From NCBI RefSeq assembly GCF_001894805.1, contig NZ_BCWX01000002.1, forward strand, positions 992,001 to 1,056,000: a stretch of 64,000 nucleotides of DNA, in the 5' to 3' direction. Below, piece by piece: positions 42,206 through 56,479 of the stretch. The first letter of the stretch is position 1; each line of letters starts with the position of its first letter. This stretch comes from Rhodococcus globerulus NBRC 14531 (lineage in GTDB: Bacteria; Actinomycetota; Actinomycetes; Mycobacteriales; Mycobacteriaceae). Under the pieces are notes generated by a model. It searched no databases and was not told the origin of the DNA. It was given only the letters and a program-made list of their open reading frames with translations. A program made the translations under genes and the position numbers.

Positions 42206-43644
42206 CCGAATCACGACGACCAGCCCGCCAGGCCCAAGGCCCCGGCGACAAGCGGAACGGGTCGCGAAACAACAAGCCGAAGCAGGCCAAGCGGCCAGAT
42301 CCGACGGCTGGACTCGATCAGCCGCGTCTCGCAGCTCTCGACGTGCTGCGCGCGGTCCGTGAGCGCGACGCTTACGCAAACTTGGTTCTGCCCGGATTGC
42401 TCCGCGATCGCAAACTCGACTCCCGCGATGCTGCCTTGGCAACAGAACTGGCGTACGGCGCTGCCCGCGCGCAGGGGTTGCTCGATGCTGTGATCGTGCA
42501 CGCGTCGGGTCGTCCGATCGAGGAAATCGACGGCAACCTTCTCGACGTGCTGCGGTTGGGTTCTTACCAACTGCTGCGCACGCGCGTCGCGCCGCACGCT
42601 GCCGTCGCGACGTCCGTCGACCTCGCACGCGCTGAATCCGGCCAGGGGCGAGCAGGATTCGTCAACGCGGTACTGCGCCGGGTGTCCGAACGCACTCAGG
42701 ACGAGTGGGTGGAACTGCTGGCGCCGAAGGACCCGATCGGGCACCTCGCGTTCGAGCACGCGCACCCTGTGTGGATCGCACAGGTCTTCGCCGATTCGCT
42801 CGGCGCTGCGGCCGGTGAACTCGAAGACGTCCTGATTGCCGACGACGCCCGCCCCGCCGTGCACCTCGTTGCGCGGCCCGGCGAAATCTCGGCCGAAGAG
42901 CTGGCGCTGGTCACCGGCGGCGAGATCGGCCCGTATTCGCCGTACGCCGTGCATCTCGACGGCGGCGATCCTGGCCAGCTCGATGCGGTGCGTCAGGGCT
43001 TGGCCGGTGTGCAGGACGAAGGCAGCCAGCTGGTTGCTCGCGCCCTGACTCTCGCACCGCTCGACGGTGACGACGGTGGCCGCTGGCTCGATCTCTGCGC
43101 TGGTCCCGGCGGCAAAGCAGCGCTTCTCGGAGCGCTGGCAGGAATCGACGGTGGGCGCCTCGACGCCGTCGAACCCGTCGCCCACCGCGCGGAACTGATC
43201 CGCAAGACCACCCGTGAGCTACCCGTCGACGTACACGTGGCGGACGGCCGCGAGTCCGGCCTCGAACCCGGCTACGACCGCATCCTCGTCGACGCACCAT
43301 GCACCGGACTGGGCGCGTTGCGTCGGCGTCCGGAAGCGCGGTGGCGTCGCCAACCGTCGGATGTCGCACCGCTGGTGAAGTTGCAGCGTGAATTGCTCGC
43401 CGCGGCAATCGAATTGGTGCGTCCCGGTGGTGTGGTGCTGTACTCCACGTGCTCGCCGCACTTGTCGGAAACGCTGGCTGTTGTTGCCGATGCGGTCCGC
43501 CGTCATGGCGTCGTCGAACTCGACACCAAGGAGCTGGTGCCCGGTGTGCCGGACGTCGGCGACGGCAATTCGGTTCAATTGTGGCCGCACCGCCATGGCA
43601 CGGATGCAATGTTCATGGCGGCATTGCGTAAACCACTGGCGTAG
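42202..43644 (+). CDS. rsmB: 16S rRNA m5C967 methyltransferase RsmB
   Basis: A 480-residue protein with a basic N-terminal tail (about 30 residues), a NusB-like RNA-binding domain ([33 protein letters not shown]) and a C-terminal Rossmann methyltransferase. The SAM motif is [17 protein letters not shown] and the two catalytic cysteines are in [20 protein letters not shown] and LYSTCSPH. It methylates C967 of 16S rRNA (E. coli numbering). It is cotranscribed with fmt and ends before a strong hairpin. Confidence 0.95.
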   Translation: MTESRRPARQAQGPGDKRNGSRNNKPKQAKRPDPTAGLDQPRLAALDVLRAVRERDAYANLVLPGLLRDRKLDSRDAALATELAYGAARAQGLLDAVIVHASGRPIEEIDGNLLDVLRLGSYQLLRTRVAPHAAVATSVDLARAESGQGRAGFVNAVLRRVSERTQDEWVELLAPKDPIGHLAFEHAHPVWIAQVFADSLGAAAGELEDVLIADDARPAVHLVARPGEISAEELALVTGGEIGPYSPYAVHLDGGDPGQLDAVRQGLAGVQDEGSQLVARALTLAPLDGDDGGRWLDLCAGPGGKAALLGALAGIDGGRLDAVEPVAHRAELIRKTTRELPVDVHVADGRESGLEPGYDRILVDAPCTGLGALRRRPEARWRRQPSDVAPLVKLQRELLAAAIELVRPGGVVLYSTCSPHLSETLAVVADAVRRHGVVELDTKELVPGVPDVGDGNSVQLWPHRHGTDAMFMAALRKPLA

Positions 43645-43650
43645 GTAGCT

Positions 43651-43690
43651 GTGCGCCGTTTTGGTAGCGGGACCTACCAAAACGGCGCAC
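43651..43690 (+). terminator. Strong hairpin after rsmB
   Basis: A perfect 17-bp stem (43651-43667 with 43674-43690, starting GTGCGCCGTTTTGGTAG) with a 6-base loop begins four bases past the rsmB stop codon. There is no T run. Confidence 0.8.
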
Positions 43691-43726
43691 AGGGGTGGGG
43701 AGGTGACTTCCGGCCCCCGGAGTCGT

Positions 43727-44086
43727 ATGGTTCCCTCCATGGTTACGTGGGAACAGGTTGTCGTACTCGCTTCGGCGCTTCCGTCAGTGGAGGAATCGAC
43801 GTCGTACAACACCCCGGCACTCAAGGTGGCAGGCAAGACATTTGCGCGCTTGCGAACCGAAGCCGAGGGTGCATTGGTCGTGATGTGTGGTCTGGACGAG
43901 AAAGAGGCGCTGCTCGCCAGTGGGGAAGCGCCGTTCTTCACGACGGATCACTACCACGGGCACGGTTCGATCCTGGTGCACCTCGAACTGATCGAGGAGG
44001 ATCAGTTGGCGGAAATGCTCGAGGACGCATGGCGGATCAAGGCTCCGTCGAAGGTGCGCAAGCTTCGCGCCGCAGTCAAGCACTGA
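43727..44086 (+). CDS. MmcQ/YjbR-family protein
   Basis: A 119-residue protein of the MmcQ/YjbR double-wing fold: [41 protein letters not shown] and the ending [21 protein letters not shown] are typical. The family has a DNA-binding-like shape but no proven function. ATG 43727 is preceded by GGAG at five bases; ATG 43739 is an alternative start. It is a single gene between the rsmB terminator and rpe. Confidence 0.85.
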   Translation: MVPSMVTWEQVVVLASALPSVEESTSYNTPALKVAGKTFARLRTEAEGALVVMCGLDEKEALLASGEAPFFTTDHYHGHGSILVHLELIEEDQLAEMLEDAWRIKAPSKVRKLRAAVKH

Positions 44087-44150
44087 CAGATTTTCGACCG
44101 CACCGACGGGCGTGCACAGGGGCGCAGACGCCACGGCTAAACTCGGGCAC

Positions 44151-44834
44151 GTGGCTTCCCCGATGATTGCACCGTCCATTCTGTCCGCCGATTTTGCACG
44201 CCTCGCCGACGAAGCGGCCGCCGTTGCCGGTTCTGATTGGCTTCACGTCGACGTGATGGACGCGCATTTCGTTCCGAATCTGACACTGGGTCTTCCGGTG
44301 GTCGAAAGCCTGCTCAAGGCAACGGATATTCCGCTCGACTGCCATCTGATGATCGACAACCCCGAGCGCTGGGCGCCGCCGTATGCCGAGGCCGGTGCAT
44401 ACAACGTCACGTTCCACGCCGAAGCCACCGATGATCCGCGTTCGGTTGCCCGCGACATTCGCGCTGCCGGTTCCAAAGCAGGTCTGAGCATCAAGCCAGG
44501 AACCGACATCGAGCCTTACCTCGAAATCCTCAAAGATTTCGACACGTTGCTGATCATGAGCGTCGAGCCGGGCTTCGGTGGGCAGTCCTTCATGCCGCAG
44601 GTCCTCGAGAAGGCCCGCACGATTCGTAAGCTCGTCGACTCGGGCGAGCTGAAACTGCTTGTCGAGATCGACGGCGGCATCAACGCGGACACGATCGAAC
44701 AGGCCGCAGAAGCGGGCATCGATTGCTTTGTCGCCGGTAGCGCCGTGTACGGCGCGAGTGACCCCGGAGAAGCTGTGCGCAAGCTTCGTGCGCAGGCCGC
44801 ATCCGCGTCGCCGCACCTGACGCTGTCGGTCTGA
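44151..44834 (+). CDS. rpe: Ribulose-phosphate 3-epimerase
   Basis: A 227-residue TIM-barrel enzyme interconverting ribulose 5-phosphate and xylulose 5-phosphate. The metal and catalytic residues are in [33 protein letters not shown], the [11 protein letters not shown] segment and [18 protein letters not shown]; the phosphate loop is VAGSAVYG. It uses GTG 44151 as start. Ribulose 5-phosphate is also the substrate of the RibB domain encoded in the same gene cluster, so linkage to the rib genes makes metabolic sense. Confidence 0.96.
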   Translation: MASPMIAPSILSADFARLADEAAAVAGSDWLHVDVMDAHFVPNLTLGLPVVESLLKATDIPLDCHLMIDNPERWAPPYAEAGAYNVTFHAEATDDPRSVARDIRAAGSKAGLSIKPGTDIEPYLEILKDFDTLLIMSVEPGFGGQSFMPQVLEKARTIRKLVDSGELKLLVEIDGGINADTIEQAAEAGIDCFVAGSAVYGASDPGEAVRKLRAQAASASPHLTLSV

Positions 44835-44844
44835 GAACACCGAC

Positions 44845-45897
44845 ATGGCAAAGGCTGTTCCGGTGTCGAGTTCTGATCTCGACGCCGCAATGCAGATCGC
44901 GTTGACTGCTGCTGATTCCGCACGCGGGTTCACCAGCCCCAACCCGCCCGTGGGCGCCGTCATTCTGGGCGCCGACGGAACCATTGCGGGCGTGGGCATG
45001 ACTCAGCCCCCAGGTGGTCCGCATGCGGAGATCGTGGCTCTTACCGAAGCCGGCCGGGCAGCGCGCGGCGGCACGGCGGTGGTCACGCTCGAACCTTGCA
45101 ACCATCAGGGGCGGACCGGGCCGTGTTCACAGGCGTTGATCGACGCCGGTGTGGCGGCCGTGGTTTATGCCGTCGGCGACCCCAATCCTGAAGCGTCCGG
45201 TGGTGCAGCGACGCTGATGCGCGCCGGAATCTCGGTCACGTCCGGACTACGAGCGGCTGAGGTCGAAGCGGGTCCGCTGCGCGCCTGGCTGCACAAGCAG
45301 CGCACCGGCCGTCCGCACATCACGTGGAAGTACGCGGCGAGCCTCGACGGCCGCAGCGCTGCCGAAGACGGCACGAGTCAATGGATCACGGGTCCGGCTG
45401 CTCGAGCACGCGTACATGCCCAGCGGGCGCAGGTCGACGCAATCGTGGTGGGTACCGGCACGGTCTTTGCAGACGATCCCTGGTTGACCGCGCGTCAGCC
45501 GACGGGGGACCTCGCGGCCCATCAGCCGGTGCGCGTGGTAGTCGGGAAGCGTGAAATACCCTCGACTGCAAGGATTCTCGACGACGCGGCTCCGACGCTG
45601 ATCTTGAATACGGAGAGTATCGACGAGGTTGTCGAGGCGCTCACCGAATATACGGACGTGCTGCTCGAAGGCGGACCACGCCTGGCGGGTGCATTCCTGG
45701 CCGCAGGGTATGTCGACGTCATCGAGGCGTACATCGCTCCGATCCTGCTCGGCGGGGGAGCGTCGGCGCTGGTCGACGCGGGAGTACACACCATCGCCGA
45801 TGCTCGCCGGTTCCACTTGGAGTCCGCGGTAACGATTGGCCCCGATATTTTGTTGAGTCTGGTTCCGGAGAATTCCGCTCCGGGGAACGAGGAGTAG
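44845..45897 (+). CDS. ribD: Bifunctional riboflavin deaminase/reductase RibD
   Basis: A 350-residue enzyme for two steps of riboflavin synthesis. The N-terminal zinc deaminase has GPHAEIVALTEAG and the CxxC-type ligands in TLEPCNHQGRTGPCS; SPNPPVGAVI is conserved. The C-terminal reductase starts near residue 150 (PHITWKYAASLDGRSA, VGTGTVFADDPWLTAR, LLEGGPRLAGAFL). The ATG is 10 bases after rpe. Gene order matches mycobacterial ribG. Confidence 0.96.
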   Translation: MAKAVPVSSSDLDAAMQIALTAADSARGFTSPNPPVGAVILGADGTIAGVGMTQPPGGPHAEIVALTEAGRAARGGTAVVTLEPCNHQGRTGPCSQALIDAGVAAVVYAVGDPNPEASGGAATLMRAGISVTSGLRAAEVEAGPLRAWLHKQRTGRPHITWKYAASLDGRSAAEDGTSQWITGPAARARVHAQRAQVDAIVVGTGTVFADDPWLTARQPTGDLAAHQPVRVVVGKREIPSTARILDDAAPTLILNTESIDEVVEALTEYTDVLLEGGPRLAGAFLAAGYVDVIEAYIAPILLGGGASALVDAGVHTIADARRFHLESAVTIGPDILLSLVPENSAPGNEE

Positions 45898-45903
45898 GCA
45901 CGC

Positions 45904-46512
45904 GTGTTCACTGGAATTGTTGAAGAACTCGGCGAAGTTGTCGCCAAGGAAGAACTGGTCGACGCCGCGCGCTTCACGGTGCGCGGACCGTTGGTCACCT
46001 CCGACGCCGGTCACGGTGATTCCATCGCGGTGAACGGCGTCTGCCTCACGGTTGTCGACGTACTCGACGACGGTTCCTTCACTGCAGACGTCATGCAGGA
46101 GACGCTGAACCGTTCGAGCCTCGCGAGCTTGGCTGTCGGCAGCCGCGTCAATCTCGAGCGCGCAGCAGCACTCAACAGCCGTCTCGGTGGACATCTCGTG
46201 CAGGGCCACGTCGACGGTACCGGCCACGTCATCTCCCGTTCGCCGTCCGAGAACTGGGAGATCGTGCGGATTTCGCTGCCCGAGTCCATCTCGCGGTACG
46301 TCGTGGAGAAGGGTTCGATCACCGTGGACGGTGTGTCCCTGACGGTGTCGGCGCTGGGAGGTGAGCGTGGGTTCGAGTACTTCGAGATCTCGCTCATTCC
46401 GACGACGCTGGAGTTGACGACACTCGGAACCGCGACGATCGGCACACCGGTCAATCTCGAGGTCGACGTGATCGCGAAATACGTCGAACGGTTGCACGCT
46501 GCCGGTAGGTAG
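45904..46512 (+). CDS. ribE: Riboflavin synthase alpha chain
   Basis: A 202-residue enzyme that dismutates two 6,7-dimethyl-8-ribityllumazines into riboflavin. It shows the family's internal duplication: MFTGIVEELGEV with NGVCLTVV in the first lumazine-binding repeat, and GHVDGTGHV with VDGVSLTVS in the second. The C-terminal helix mediates trimerisation. The GTG start is seven bases past ribD. In many actinobacteria it is called ribC; the activity is the same. Confidence 0.96.
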   Translation: MFTGIVEELGEVVAKEELVDAARFTVRGPLVTSDAGHGDSIAVNGVCLTVVDVLDDGSFTADVMQETLNRSSLASLAVGSRVNLERAAALNSRLGGHLVQGHVDGTGHVISRSPSENWEIVRISLPESISRYVVEKGSITVDGVSLTVSALGGERGFEYFEISLIPTTLELTTLGTATIGTPVNLEVDVIAKYVERLHAAGR

Positions 46513-46530
46513 GACCGCCTCGATCGGGTC

Positions 46531-46663
46531 TTGACGGACGGTCGTAGGGTTGGTAACAGGGTTGGTCAGTAGGCTTGGCCAGTAGGGTTGTCGGTGCATC
46601 CACATCGGATGTACTCGTTGTTTTCGATGATGACTAGTAGTCAAGACTTTGGAGTGCGAGCAC
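46531..46663 (+). promoter_or_regulatory. ribBA promoter and repeat-containing leader
   Basis: TTGACG (46531-46536) and TAACAG (46554-46559) are separated by 17 bp and form a good promoter. The leader that follows contains imperfect 13-bp tandem units like CAGTAGGCTTGGC and CAGTAGGGTTGTC (46567-46592), with related GTAGGGTTGGT copies just upstream. I searched by eye for an FMN riboswitch and saw none. Confidence 0.55.
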
Positions 46664-48896
<2,233 letters not shown>

Positions 48897-48971
48897 CGTT
48901 CGCCAGGCCGATTCGTCGGACACCACCTGCGTGTTTCCGAATCGGTCGGTGGCGACGACTAACGTGGAACT

Positions 48972-51134
48972 GTGCCGGATCCTTCGACTTATCGCCCCGC
49001 CACCGGAACAATCCCGGTGGCGCCTGGCGTCTACAAATTTCGTGATCCGCATGGTCGGGTCATCTACGTCGGCAAGGCCAAGAGCCTTCGTTCGCGTCTG
49101 AACTCGTACTTCGCGGACGTCACGACGCTTCATCCCCGCACCAGGCAGATGGTGACCACGGCCGGCAGCGTCGAGTGGACGGTCGTCAGCACCGAAGTCG
49201 AAGCGCTACAACTCGAATACAACTGGATCAAGGAGTTCGATCCACGGTTCAATGTTCGCTATCGCGACGACAAGACGTATCCCGTTCTTGCGGTCACGCT
49301 GAACGAAGAGTTTCCGCGGCTGTTCGTCTACCGCGGTCCACGGCGCAAGGGTGTCAGGTACTTCGGTCCGTACTCGCACGCGTGGGCCATCCGAGAAACA
49401 CTCGACCTATTACTTCGGGTGTTCCCGGCCCGCACGTGTTCCGCCGGAGTGTTCAAGCGCCACAACCAGATCGGCAGACCGTGTCTGCTCGGGTACATCG
49501 ACAAGTGCTCTGCGCCGTGTGTGGGCCGTGTCAGCCCCGAGGAACACCGGCAGATCGTCGAGGACTTCTGCGACTTCCTCGCCGGGCGGACAGACAAGTT
49601 GGTGCGTGACCTCGAGAAGAAAATGCAGCAGGCGTCCGATGACCTCGATTTCGAGACCGCGGCGCGACTACGCGACGATATCGGAGCCCTCCGCAAGGCG
49701 CTCGAAAAACAAGCCGTAGTGCTCGGCGACGGCACCGATGCCGACCTCGTCGCGTTTGCGACCGATGACCTCGAGGCCGCGGTCCAGGTATTCCACGTGC
49801 GCGGCGGTCGGGTGCGGGGTCAACGCGGCTGGGTAGTGGAGAAGGCCGGTGACGCCATCGACTGGGCAGCTCTCGACGCAGACTCCGACCTCCCGATTCT
49901 GGTCGAGCAGTTCCTGACCCAGTTCTACGGCGAGCAGGCATCCCTCGAACCGGGGAGCGACCCGGAATCGGGTTCGAGCGCCGTTCCTCGCGAGGTGCTG
50001 GTTCCGGTACTCCCTCCCAACGCCGCCGAGATCCAGGTGTGGCTCAGCACCCTTCGCGGTTCTCAGGTTCAGCTGCGAGTTCCGCAGCGCGGCGACAAGA
50101 AGGATCTCGCCGAAACCGTGCAGCGCAACGCGAAAGAAGCTCTGGCGCAACACAAACTCAAGCGAGCGGGAGATTTCACGTCACGATCGGCCGCGCTTCA
50201 AGGTATCCAGGAAGCCCTCGATCTGGACTCGGCGCCGCTGCGAATCGAGTGTGTCGACATCAGTCACGTTCAGGGCACCGACGTCGTTGCCTCGCTCGTC
50301 GTGTTCGAGGACGGCTTGCCCCGCAAATCCGATTACCGCCATTACGCGATCAAGGAAGCCGCAGGCGACGGGCACTCGGACGACGTCGCGAGCATCGCCG
50401 AGATCACGCGTCGACGGTTCCTCCGACACAACCGTGACCTCGGAATCCTGGCCAATTCGGCCGCAGGTATGGACGCGGACGGCGGCGACCTGGCACCGGA
50501 AGCGGCGATCGATCCTCAGACCGGTCGGCCACGACGCTTTGCCTATCCGCCCAATCTGTTTGTGGTTGACGGTGGTGCGCCGCAGGTCAATGCCGCCGCC
50601 GCCGTGCTCGACGAGCTCGGCGTCACCGACGTAGCCGTCGTCGGACTCGCGAAACGACTCGAAGAAGTGTGGGTGCCCAACGAGGAAGATCCGGTGATCC
50701 TGCCTCGGACCAGTGAATCGCTGTACTTGCTGCAACGAATCCGCGACGAAGCGCACCGCTTTGCCATCACGTTCCACCGCAGCAAGCGCTCGCGGCGCAT
50801 GACGGCGTCGGTGCTCGATTCGGTCAAGGGACTGGGGGAGACCCGGCGAACCGCGCTCGTGTCCCATTTTGGTTCCGTGGCAAATCTCAAGACCGCGACC
50901 GTCGAGGAAATCATGGAGGTCCCCGGCATCGGTGCCGCTACGGCGCGGGCCGTTCTCGACGCTTTGGGCGGCGAACCTGCGCAGACCGTCAACCGAGCGG
51001 AAGCGCTGCCGGGCGGGGTAGGGGATGATAAACAGGACGTGGAGTTCGAAATGTCGGATCAGCTGGTTCGGCAGGTACCGGACTCCGTGTCGAGCGAACC
51101 ATCCATATCGACGACGGGGCAGAGTGCCGAGTGA
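48972..51134 (+). CDS. uvrC: Excinuclease ABC subunit C
   Basis: A 720-residue nuclease of nucleotide excision repair that cuts both sides of a DNA lesion with UvrAB. Domains in order: GIY-YIG nuclease ([27 protein letters not shown], residues 15-45), UvrB-binding UVR motif ([23 protein letters not shown], about 215-237), RNase H-like nuclease ([35 protein letters not shown]) and C-terminal helix-hairpin-helix ([35 protein letters not shown]). The 70-residue polar tail is longer than in E. coli. It overlaps rapZ. Confidence 0.97.
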   Translation: MPDPSTYRPATGTIPVAPGVYKFRDPHGRVIYVGKAKSLRSRLNSYFADVTTLHPRTRQMVTTAGSVEWTVVSTEVEALQLEYNWIKEFDPRFNVRYRDDKTYPVLAVTLNEEFPRLFVYRGPRRKGVRYFGPYSHAWAIRETLDLLLRVFPARTCSAGVFKRHNQIGRPCLLGYIDKCSAPCVGRVSPEEHRQIVEDFCDFLAGRTDKLVRDLEKKMQQASDDLDFETAARLRDDIGALRKALEKQAVVLGDGTDADLVAFATDDLEAAVQVFHVRGGRVRGQRGWVVEKAGDAIDWAALDADSDLPILVEQFLTQFYGEQASLEPGSDPESGSSAVPREVLVPVLPPNAAEIQVWLSTLRGSQVQLRVPQRGDKKDLAETVQRNAKEALAQHKLKRAGDFTSRSAALQGIQEALDLDSAPLRIECVDISHVQGTDVVASLVVFEDGLPRKSDYRHYAIKEAAGDGHSDDVASIAEITRRRFLRHNRDLGILANSAAGMDADGGDLAPEAAIDPQTGRPRRFAYPPNLFVVDGGAPQVNAAAAVLDELGVTDVAVVGLAKRLEEVWVPNEEDPVILPRTSESLYLLQRIRDEAHRFAITFHRSKRSRRMTASVLDSVKGLGETRRTALVSHFGSVANLKTATVEEIMEVPGIGAATARAVLDALGGEPAQTVNRAEALPGGVGDDKQDVEFEMSDQLVRQVPDSVSSEPSISTTGQSAE

Positions 51135-52030
51135 CCACAGACAGCGCAAACGACAGCCGAACCATGGACTTTCTCTTGGTCACGGGATTGTCCGGCGCCG
51201 GACTCAGTACTGCAGCCAAGGTCCTCGAAGACCTCGGCTGGTATGTAGCGGACAACCTACCGCCCGAATTGATCTCGCGAATGGTCGGATTGAGCCTGAC
51301 GTCTGATCCACCGGTTGACCGACTTGCCGTGGTGATCGACGTGCGGTCTCGACTGTTCACCGGCGATCTCGGCTCGGTCCTCACGGAATTGGAGGCCGCG
51401 CCGATTCACACGCGTGTCCTCTATCTGGAGGCGTCCGACGACGTTCTGATCAGGCGGTTCGAGCAGGTTCGCCGTAGCCACCCGCTGCAGAACGAGGGCG
51501 TCGACGGCACACTCGCAGAAGGTATCGCCGCGGAGCGTCGGCAGTTGGCCGTGGTCAAGGCTGCCGCCGACTTGGTGATCGACACGTCTGCGCTCAAGGC
51601 ACATCAATTGCGGCAGAAGATCGAAACGGCTTTCGGGGTCGAGGCGAACCGAACCATGAAGGTCACCGTGCAGTCGTTCGGGTTCAAATACGGTTTGCCC
51701 ATCGACGCGGATCTCGTGTGCGACGTGCGTTTCCTGCCCAATCCGCATTGGATTCCCGAACTCCGCGATCACACCGGCCAGGAGGCCGGCGTTCGCGATT
51801 ACGTCCTGTCTCAGGACGGCGCCGAAGACTACCTCGACACCTATCTGCATCTGCTCGACCTGACGATCGCCGGATATCGTCGAGAAGGAAAGCGCTACAT
51901 GACAATTGCTGTGGGTTGCACCGGTGGGAAACATCGAAGTGTGGCCATGTCCGAGGCTCTTGCACGCAAGTTGGGCAGTGAGGCCGACATCGCGGTCAGC
52001 ATCGTGCACCGAGATCTGGGCCGCGAATGA
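51131..52030 (+). CDS. rapZ: RapZ-family nucleotide-binding adaptor (Rv1421-like)
   Basis: A 299-residue homologue of RapZ/YvcJ with a P-loop-type N-terminal domain ([32 protein letters not shown]; Walker B-like VVIDVRSR) and a conserved C-terminal domain ([23 protein letters not shown] and [20 protein letters not shown]). The Walker A lysine position holds leucine (GAGLST), so nucleotide binding may be weak. In Gram-negatives it directs glmS mRNA decay; here it sits in the conserved rapZ-yvcK-whiA trio linked to growth and division. Confidence 0.93.
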   Translation: MTTDSANDSRTMDFLLVTGLSGAGLSTAAKVLEDLGWYVADNLPPELISRMVGLSLTSDPPVDRLAVVIDVRSRLFTGDLGSVLTELEAAPIHTRVLYLEASDDVLIRRFEQVRRSHPLQNEGVDGTLAEGIAAERRQLAVVKAAADLVIDTSALKAHQLRQKIETAFGVEANRTMKVTVQSFGFKYGLPIDADLVCDVRFLPNPHWIPELRDHTGQEAGVRDYVLSQDGAEDYLDTYLHLLDLTIAGYRREGKRYMTIAVGCTGGKHRSVAMSEALARKLGSEADIAVSIVHRDLGRE

Positions 52031-53082
52031 GCGGTTCGACGGGGCAGGATCTTCGGGGGCCCGCGGTCGTCGCTCTCGGTGGTGGTCACGGACTGTTTGC
52101 GACGCTGCAAGCTGTTCGCCGACTCACCTTCGACGTGACTGCCGTGGTCACTGTCGCAGACGACGGCGGCTCGTCCGGTCGCTTGCGCGCCGAACTCGGT
52201 GTGATCCCGCCTGGTGACCTTCGGATGGCGCTGGCGGCGTTGGCTGCCGACGAACCCGATGTCAGGGACTGGACGCGCACCATCCAGCACCGTTTCGGTG
52301 GTGTCGGCGCGTTGGCCGGGCATTCGGTGGGCAACCTGATTCTGGCCGGCCTCACCGAGGTGCTCGGCGACCCGGTTCAGGCGCTCGACGAGATGGCGCG
52401 ACTGTTGCGGGTGCGCGGGCGGGTGCTGCCCATGTCGCCGATCGCGCTCGACATCGAAGCCGACGTTCAGGGTTTGGAAGAAGACCCTCGCGTCAGCCGG
52501 TGTATCCGCGGTCAGGTTGCAGTGGCGACCACGCCGGGAAAGGTGCGACGCGTGCGTCTGTTGCCGGCAAATCCGCCCGCGAGTCCCGACGCGGTGGCTG
52601 CCATCGGACGAGCTGACCTCGTGGTGCTCGGACCTGGCTCGTGGTTTTCCAGTGTCATCCCACACGTGCTCGTCCCGGAATTGGTCGAGGCTCTCTCGTC
52701 CACCGAAGCCCGAAAGGTGCTCGTTCTCAATCTTGCTCCGGAACCTGGGGAGACGGCCGGATTCTCGGCAGAGCGTCACCTGCACGTACTCTCCCAGCAT
52801 GTGCCCGATTTCCGGGTTGACTACGTCGTCGTCGATTCTGCGTCGGTTCCGCCGGGACGGGAACGTGAACATCTGGCGCGGGCAGCGCAACAATTTCACG
52901 CCGAAGTCCGATATGCGGACGTCGCCGATACTGCGGCGGGTTCGGCGCATATCCACGATCCGGTGAAACTCGCCGAGGCTCTCGCCCAACTGACCGGGCG
53001 GACAGGCACTCTCGAACCGGCCAATGGGGCCGGCACCGATCATTCAACAGCAGAACAGAGGGAGAACACTTCGTGGCAATGA
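52027..53082 (+). CDS. yvcK: YvcK/CofD-like gluconeogenesis factor
   Basis: A 351-residue Rossmann-type protein: [39 protein letters not shown] and [22 protein letters not shown] define the YvcK group, relatives of CofD that bind UDP-sugars. In Bacillus and mycobacteria it is needed for cell-wall homeostasis and growth on gluconeogenic carbon, and is a target of Ser/Thr kinases. The ATG overlaps the rapZ stop; its own end overlaps the whiA start. Confidence 0.93.
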   Translation: MSGSTGQDLRGPAVVALGGGHGLFATLQAVRRLTFDVTAVVTVADDGGSSGRLRAELGVIPPGDLRMALAALAADEPDVRDWTRTIQHRFGGVGALAGHSVGNLILAGLTEVLGDPVQALDEMARLLRVRGRVLPMSPIALDIEADVQGLEEDPRVSRCIRGQVAVATTPGKVRRVRLLPANPPASPDAVAAIGRADLVVLGPGSWFSSVIPHVLVPELVEALSSTEARKVLVLNLAPEPGETAGFSAERHLHVLSQHVPDFRVDYVVVDSASVPPGREREHLARAAQQFHAEVRYADVADTAAGSAHIHDPVKLAEALAQLTGRTGTLEPANGAGTDHSTAEQRENTSWQ

Positions 53083-54056
53083 CAGCGGAGGTCAAGGACG
53101 AACTGAGCCGGTTAGTGGTGACTCAGGTCAGCTGCCGAAAGGCTGAGGTCTCCGCACTGCTCCGATTTGCCGGCGGACTCCACATCGTCGGTGGCCGGGT
53201 TGTCGTCGAGGCCGAGGTGGATCTGGGATCCACCGCGCGTCGGCTACGCCGCGAGATCTTCGATCTCTTCACCTACAGCGCCGACGTTCACGTGTTGAGC
53301 GCGGGTGGGCTGCGAAAATCAGCCCGCTACATCGTGCGCGTTGCCAAGGAAGGCGAAGCCCTCGCACGCCAGACCGGGCTTCTCGATCTACGTGGCCGGC
53401 CGGTCCGCGGCCTGCCGGCTCAGGTTGTCGGCGGAAGCGTCGGTGACGCCGAAGCAGCTTGGCGCGGAGCTTTTCTCGCGCACGGTTCCCTGACCGAACC
53501 AGGCCGGTCCTCGGCGCTCGAAGTGAGCTGCCCCGGGCCCGAAGCGGCACTCGCGCTGGTCGGTGCTGCTCGTCGTCTCGGGATCTCGGCGAAGGCCCGC
53601 GAAGTGCGTGGCACGGATCGCGTCGTGATCCGCGACGGTGAGGCGATCGGTGACCTTCTGACCCGGATGGGCGCTCAGGACACTCGGCTCGTCTGGGAAG
53701 AGCGTCGGATGCGCCGCGAAGTGCGGGCAACGGCCAACCGGCTCGCGAACTTCGACGACGCCAATCTGCGACGCTCGGCTCGGGCTGCGGTGGCGGCCGC
53801 CGCGCGCGTCGAGCGGGCCCTGGAAATCCTCGGTGAGGATGTTCCGGATCATTTGGCTGCCGCAGGTGCCCTGCGCGTCGAACACCGCCAGGCGTCGCTC
53901 GAGGAGTTGGGACAGCTCGCTGACCCGCCGATGACGAAGGACGCTGTCGCGGGGCGTATCCGGCGTCTGCTGTCGATGGCCGATCGCAAGGCGAAGGAAA
54001 CCGGCATTCCGGACACTGAATCCGCAGTCAACTCGGAGCTACTCGAAGAGGGATGA
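53073..54056 (+). CDS. whiA: DNA-binding regulator WhiA
   Basis: A 327-residue protein with a degenerate LAGLIDADG homing-endonuclease-like domain ([38 protein letters not shown]) and a C-terminal helix-turn-helix ([29 protein letters not shown]). In Streptomyces WhiA turns on cell division genes with WhiB; in coccoid or rod actinobacteria it is conserved with a wider role. GTG 53073 follows AGGGAGAAC; ATG 53079 is the alternative start. The gene ends the uvrC-rapZ-yvcK-whiA run. Confidence 0.95.
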   Translation: MAMTAEVKDELSRLVVTQVSCRKAEVSALLRFAGGLHIVGGRVVVEAEVDLGSTARRLRREIFDLFTYSADVHVLSAGGLRKSARYIVRVAKEGEALARQTGLLDLRGRPVRGLPAQVVGGSVGDAEAAWRGAFLAHGSLTEPGRSSALEVSCPGPEAALALVGAARRLGISAKAREVRGTDRVVIRDGEAIGDLLTRMGAQDTRLVWEERRMRREVRATANRLANFDDANLRRSARAAVAAAARVERALEILGEDVPDHLAAAGALRVEHRQASLEELGQLADPPMTKDAVAGRIRRLLSMADRKAKETGIPDTESAVNSELLEEG

Positions 54057-54140
54057 TGGTCCCTCGCCGGCGGGGTCTTCAGGGTGGGCTGCGCACTCTG
54101 GAGCCAAGCACATTAGGGTAAGGGTCACATCGACCGATGA

Positions 54141-55244
<1,104 letters not shown>

Positions 55245-55261
55245 GCGGAGTTTCGATAACA

Positions 55262-56473
55262 GTGGCAGTTCAGACGCTGAAGGATCTGCTGGACGCTGGG
55301 GTCGAGGGGCGCACCGTACTGGTGCGTTCCGACCTCAACGTCCCGTTGGATGGCGGAGAAATCACGGACCCGGGCCGCATCGTCGCGTCCGCTCCCACCT
55401 TGCGGGCACTTGCCGAGGGTGGAGCGAAGGTCATCGTGACCGCGCACCTCGGGCGCCCCGACGGTCAGCCCGATCCCAAGTTCTCCCTCGCACCGGTTGC
55501 CGCGAAGTTGGCCGAAATCCTCGGTCGCAACGTGCAACTCGCCGGTGACGTCGTGGGACAGGACGCGCTGGCTCGTTCCGAAGGACTCACCGACGGTGAC
55601 GTCCTGATGCTCGAGAACATCCGTTTCGACCCTCGCGAGACCAGCAAGGACGAAGCCGAGCGGGTCAAGCTCGCCAAGGCTCTCGTCGAGCTGGTCGGTG
55701 ATGACGGCGCATTCGTCTCCGACGGATTCGGTGTTGTTCACCGCAAGCAGGCGTCGGTCTTCGACGTCGCGAAGCTGCTCCCGCACTACGCGGGTTACCT
55801 CGTCGGCGCCGAGGTCGAGGTGCTCGCCAAGCTCACGCAGGACGCGGCGCGTCCGTACGCAGTGGTGCTCGGTGGCTCCAAGGTCTCGGACAAGCTGGCC
55901 GTCATCGAGGCACTGGCACCCAAGGTCGACACACTGGTGATCGGCGGCGGAATGTTCTACACGTTCCTCGCGGCTCAGGGTGTGTCCGTTGGCAATTCGC
56001 TCTGCGAAGAGTCCATGATCGAGACCTGCAAGAGCCTCCTCGACCGGTACGCGGACGTCATCCACATCCCTCAGGATGTTGTTGTCGCGGACTCCTTCTC
56101 GGCTGATGCCGAGTCGAAGATCGTTCCGTTCGACAAGATTCCCGACGGCTGGATGGGTCTGGACATCGGACCGGAGTCGGTCAAGCGCTTTGCCGCGATC
56201 CTGACCGGAGCCAAGACGGTGTTCTGGAACGGCCCGATGGGCGTGTTCGAGTTCCCGAAGTTCGAAGCCGGCACCCGCGGTGTTGCGGAGGCAATCGTCG
56301 AAGCAACCGCCAAGGGCGCGTTCAGCGTCGTCGGCGGCGGCGACTCTGCTGCGGCTGTCCGCCAGCTCGGAATCCCGGACGAAGGCTTCTCGCACATTTC
56401 CACCGGCGGCGGCGCTTCCCTCGAATACCTCGAGGGTAAAGAGCTTCCCGGCATCGCAGTACTGGAAGGCTGA
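55262..56473 (+). CDS. pgk: Phosphoglycerate kinase
   Basis: A 403-residue two-domain kinase producing ATP from 1,3-bisphosphoglycerate. The substrate-binding [16 protein letters not shown] and TAHLGRPDG, the hinge [16 protein letters not shown] and the nucleotide loop [11 protein letters not shown] are intact. GTG 55262 is 17 bases after gap, preceded by GCGGAG. Length is normal. Confidence 0.97.
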   Translation: MAVQTLKDLLDAGVEGRTVLVRSDLNVPLDGGEITDPGRIVASAPTLRALAEGGAKVIVTAHLGRPDGQPDPKFSLAPVAAKLAEILGRNVQLAGDVVGQDALARSEGLTDGDVLMLENIRFDPRETSKDEAERVKLAKALVELVGDDGAFVSDGFGVVHRKQASVFDVAKLLPHYAGYLVGAEVEVLAKLTQDAARPYAVVLGGSKVSDKLAVIEALAPKVDTLVIGGGMFYTFLAAQGVSVGNSLCEESMIETCKSLLDRYADVIHIPQDVVVADSFSADAESKIVPFDKIPDGWMGLDIGPESVKRFAAILTGAKTVFWNGPMGVFEFPKFEAGTRGVAEAIVEATAKGAFSVVGGGDSAAAVRQLGIPDEGFSHISTGGGASLEYLEGKELPGIAVLEG

Positions 56474-56479
56474 TCCGAC

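Noticed and set aside
46513-46663. FMN riboswitch ahead of ribBA
   Set aside because: I looked for the AGGGG...GGCGG...AGTCC core of the FMN element and did not find it.
48908-48945. Inverted repeat CCGATTCG/CGAATCGG before uvrC
   Set aside because: Only 8-bp arms with a 22-base loop and no T run; too weak to call a terminator.
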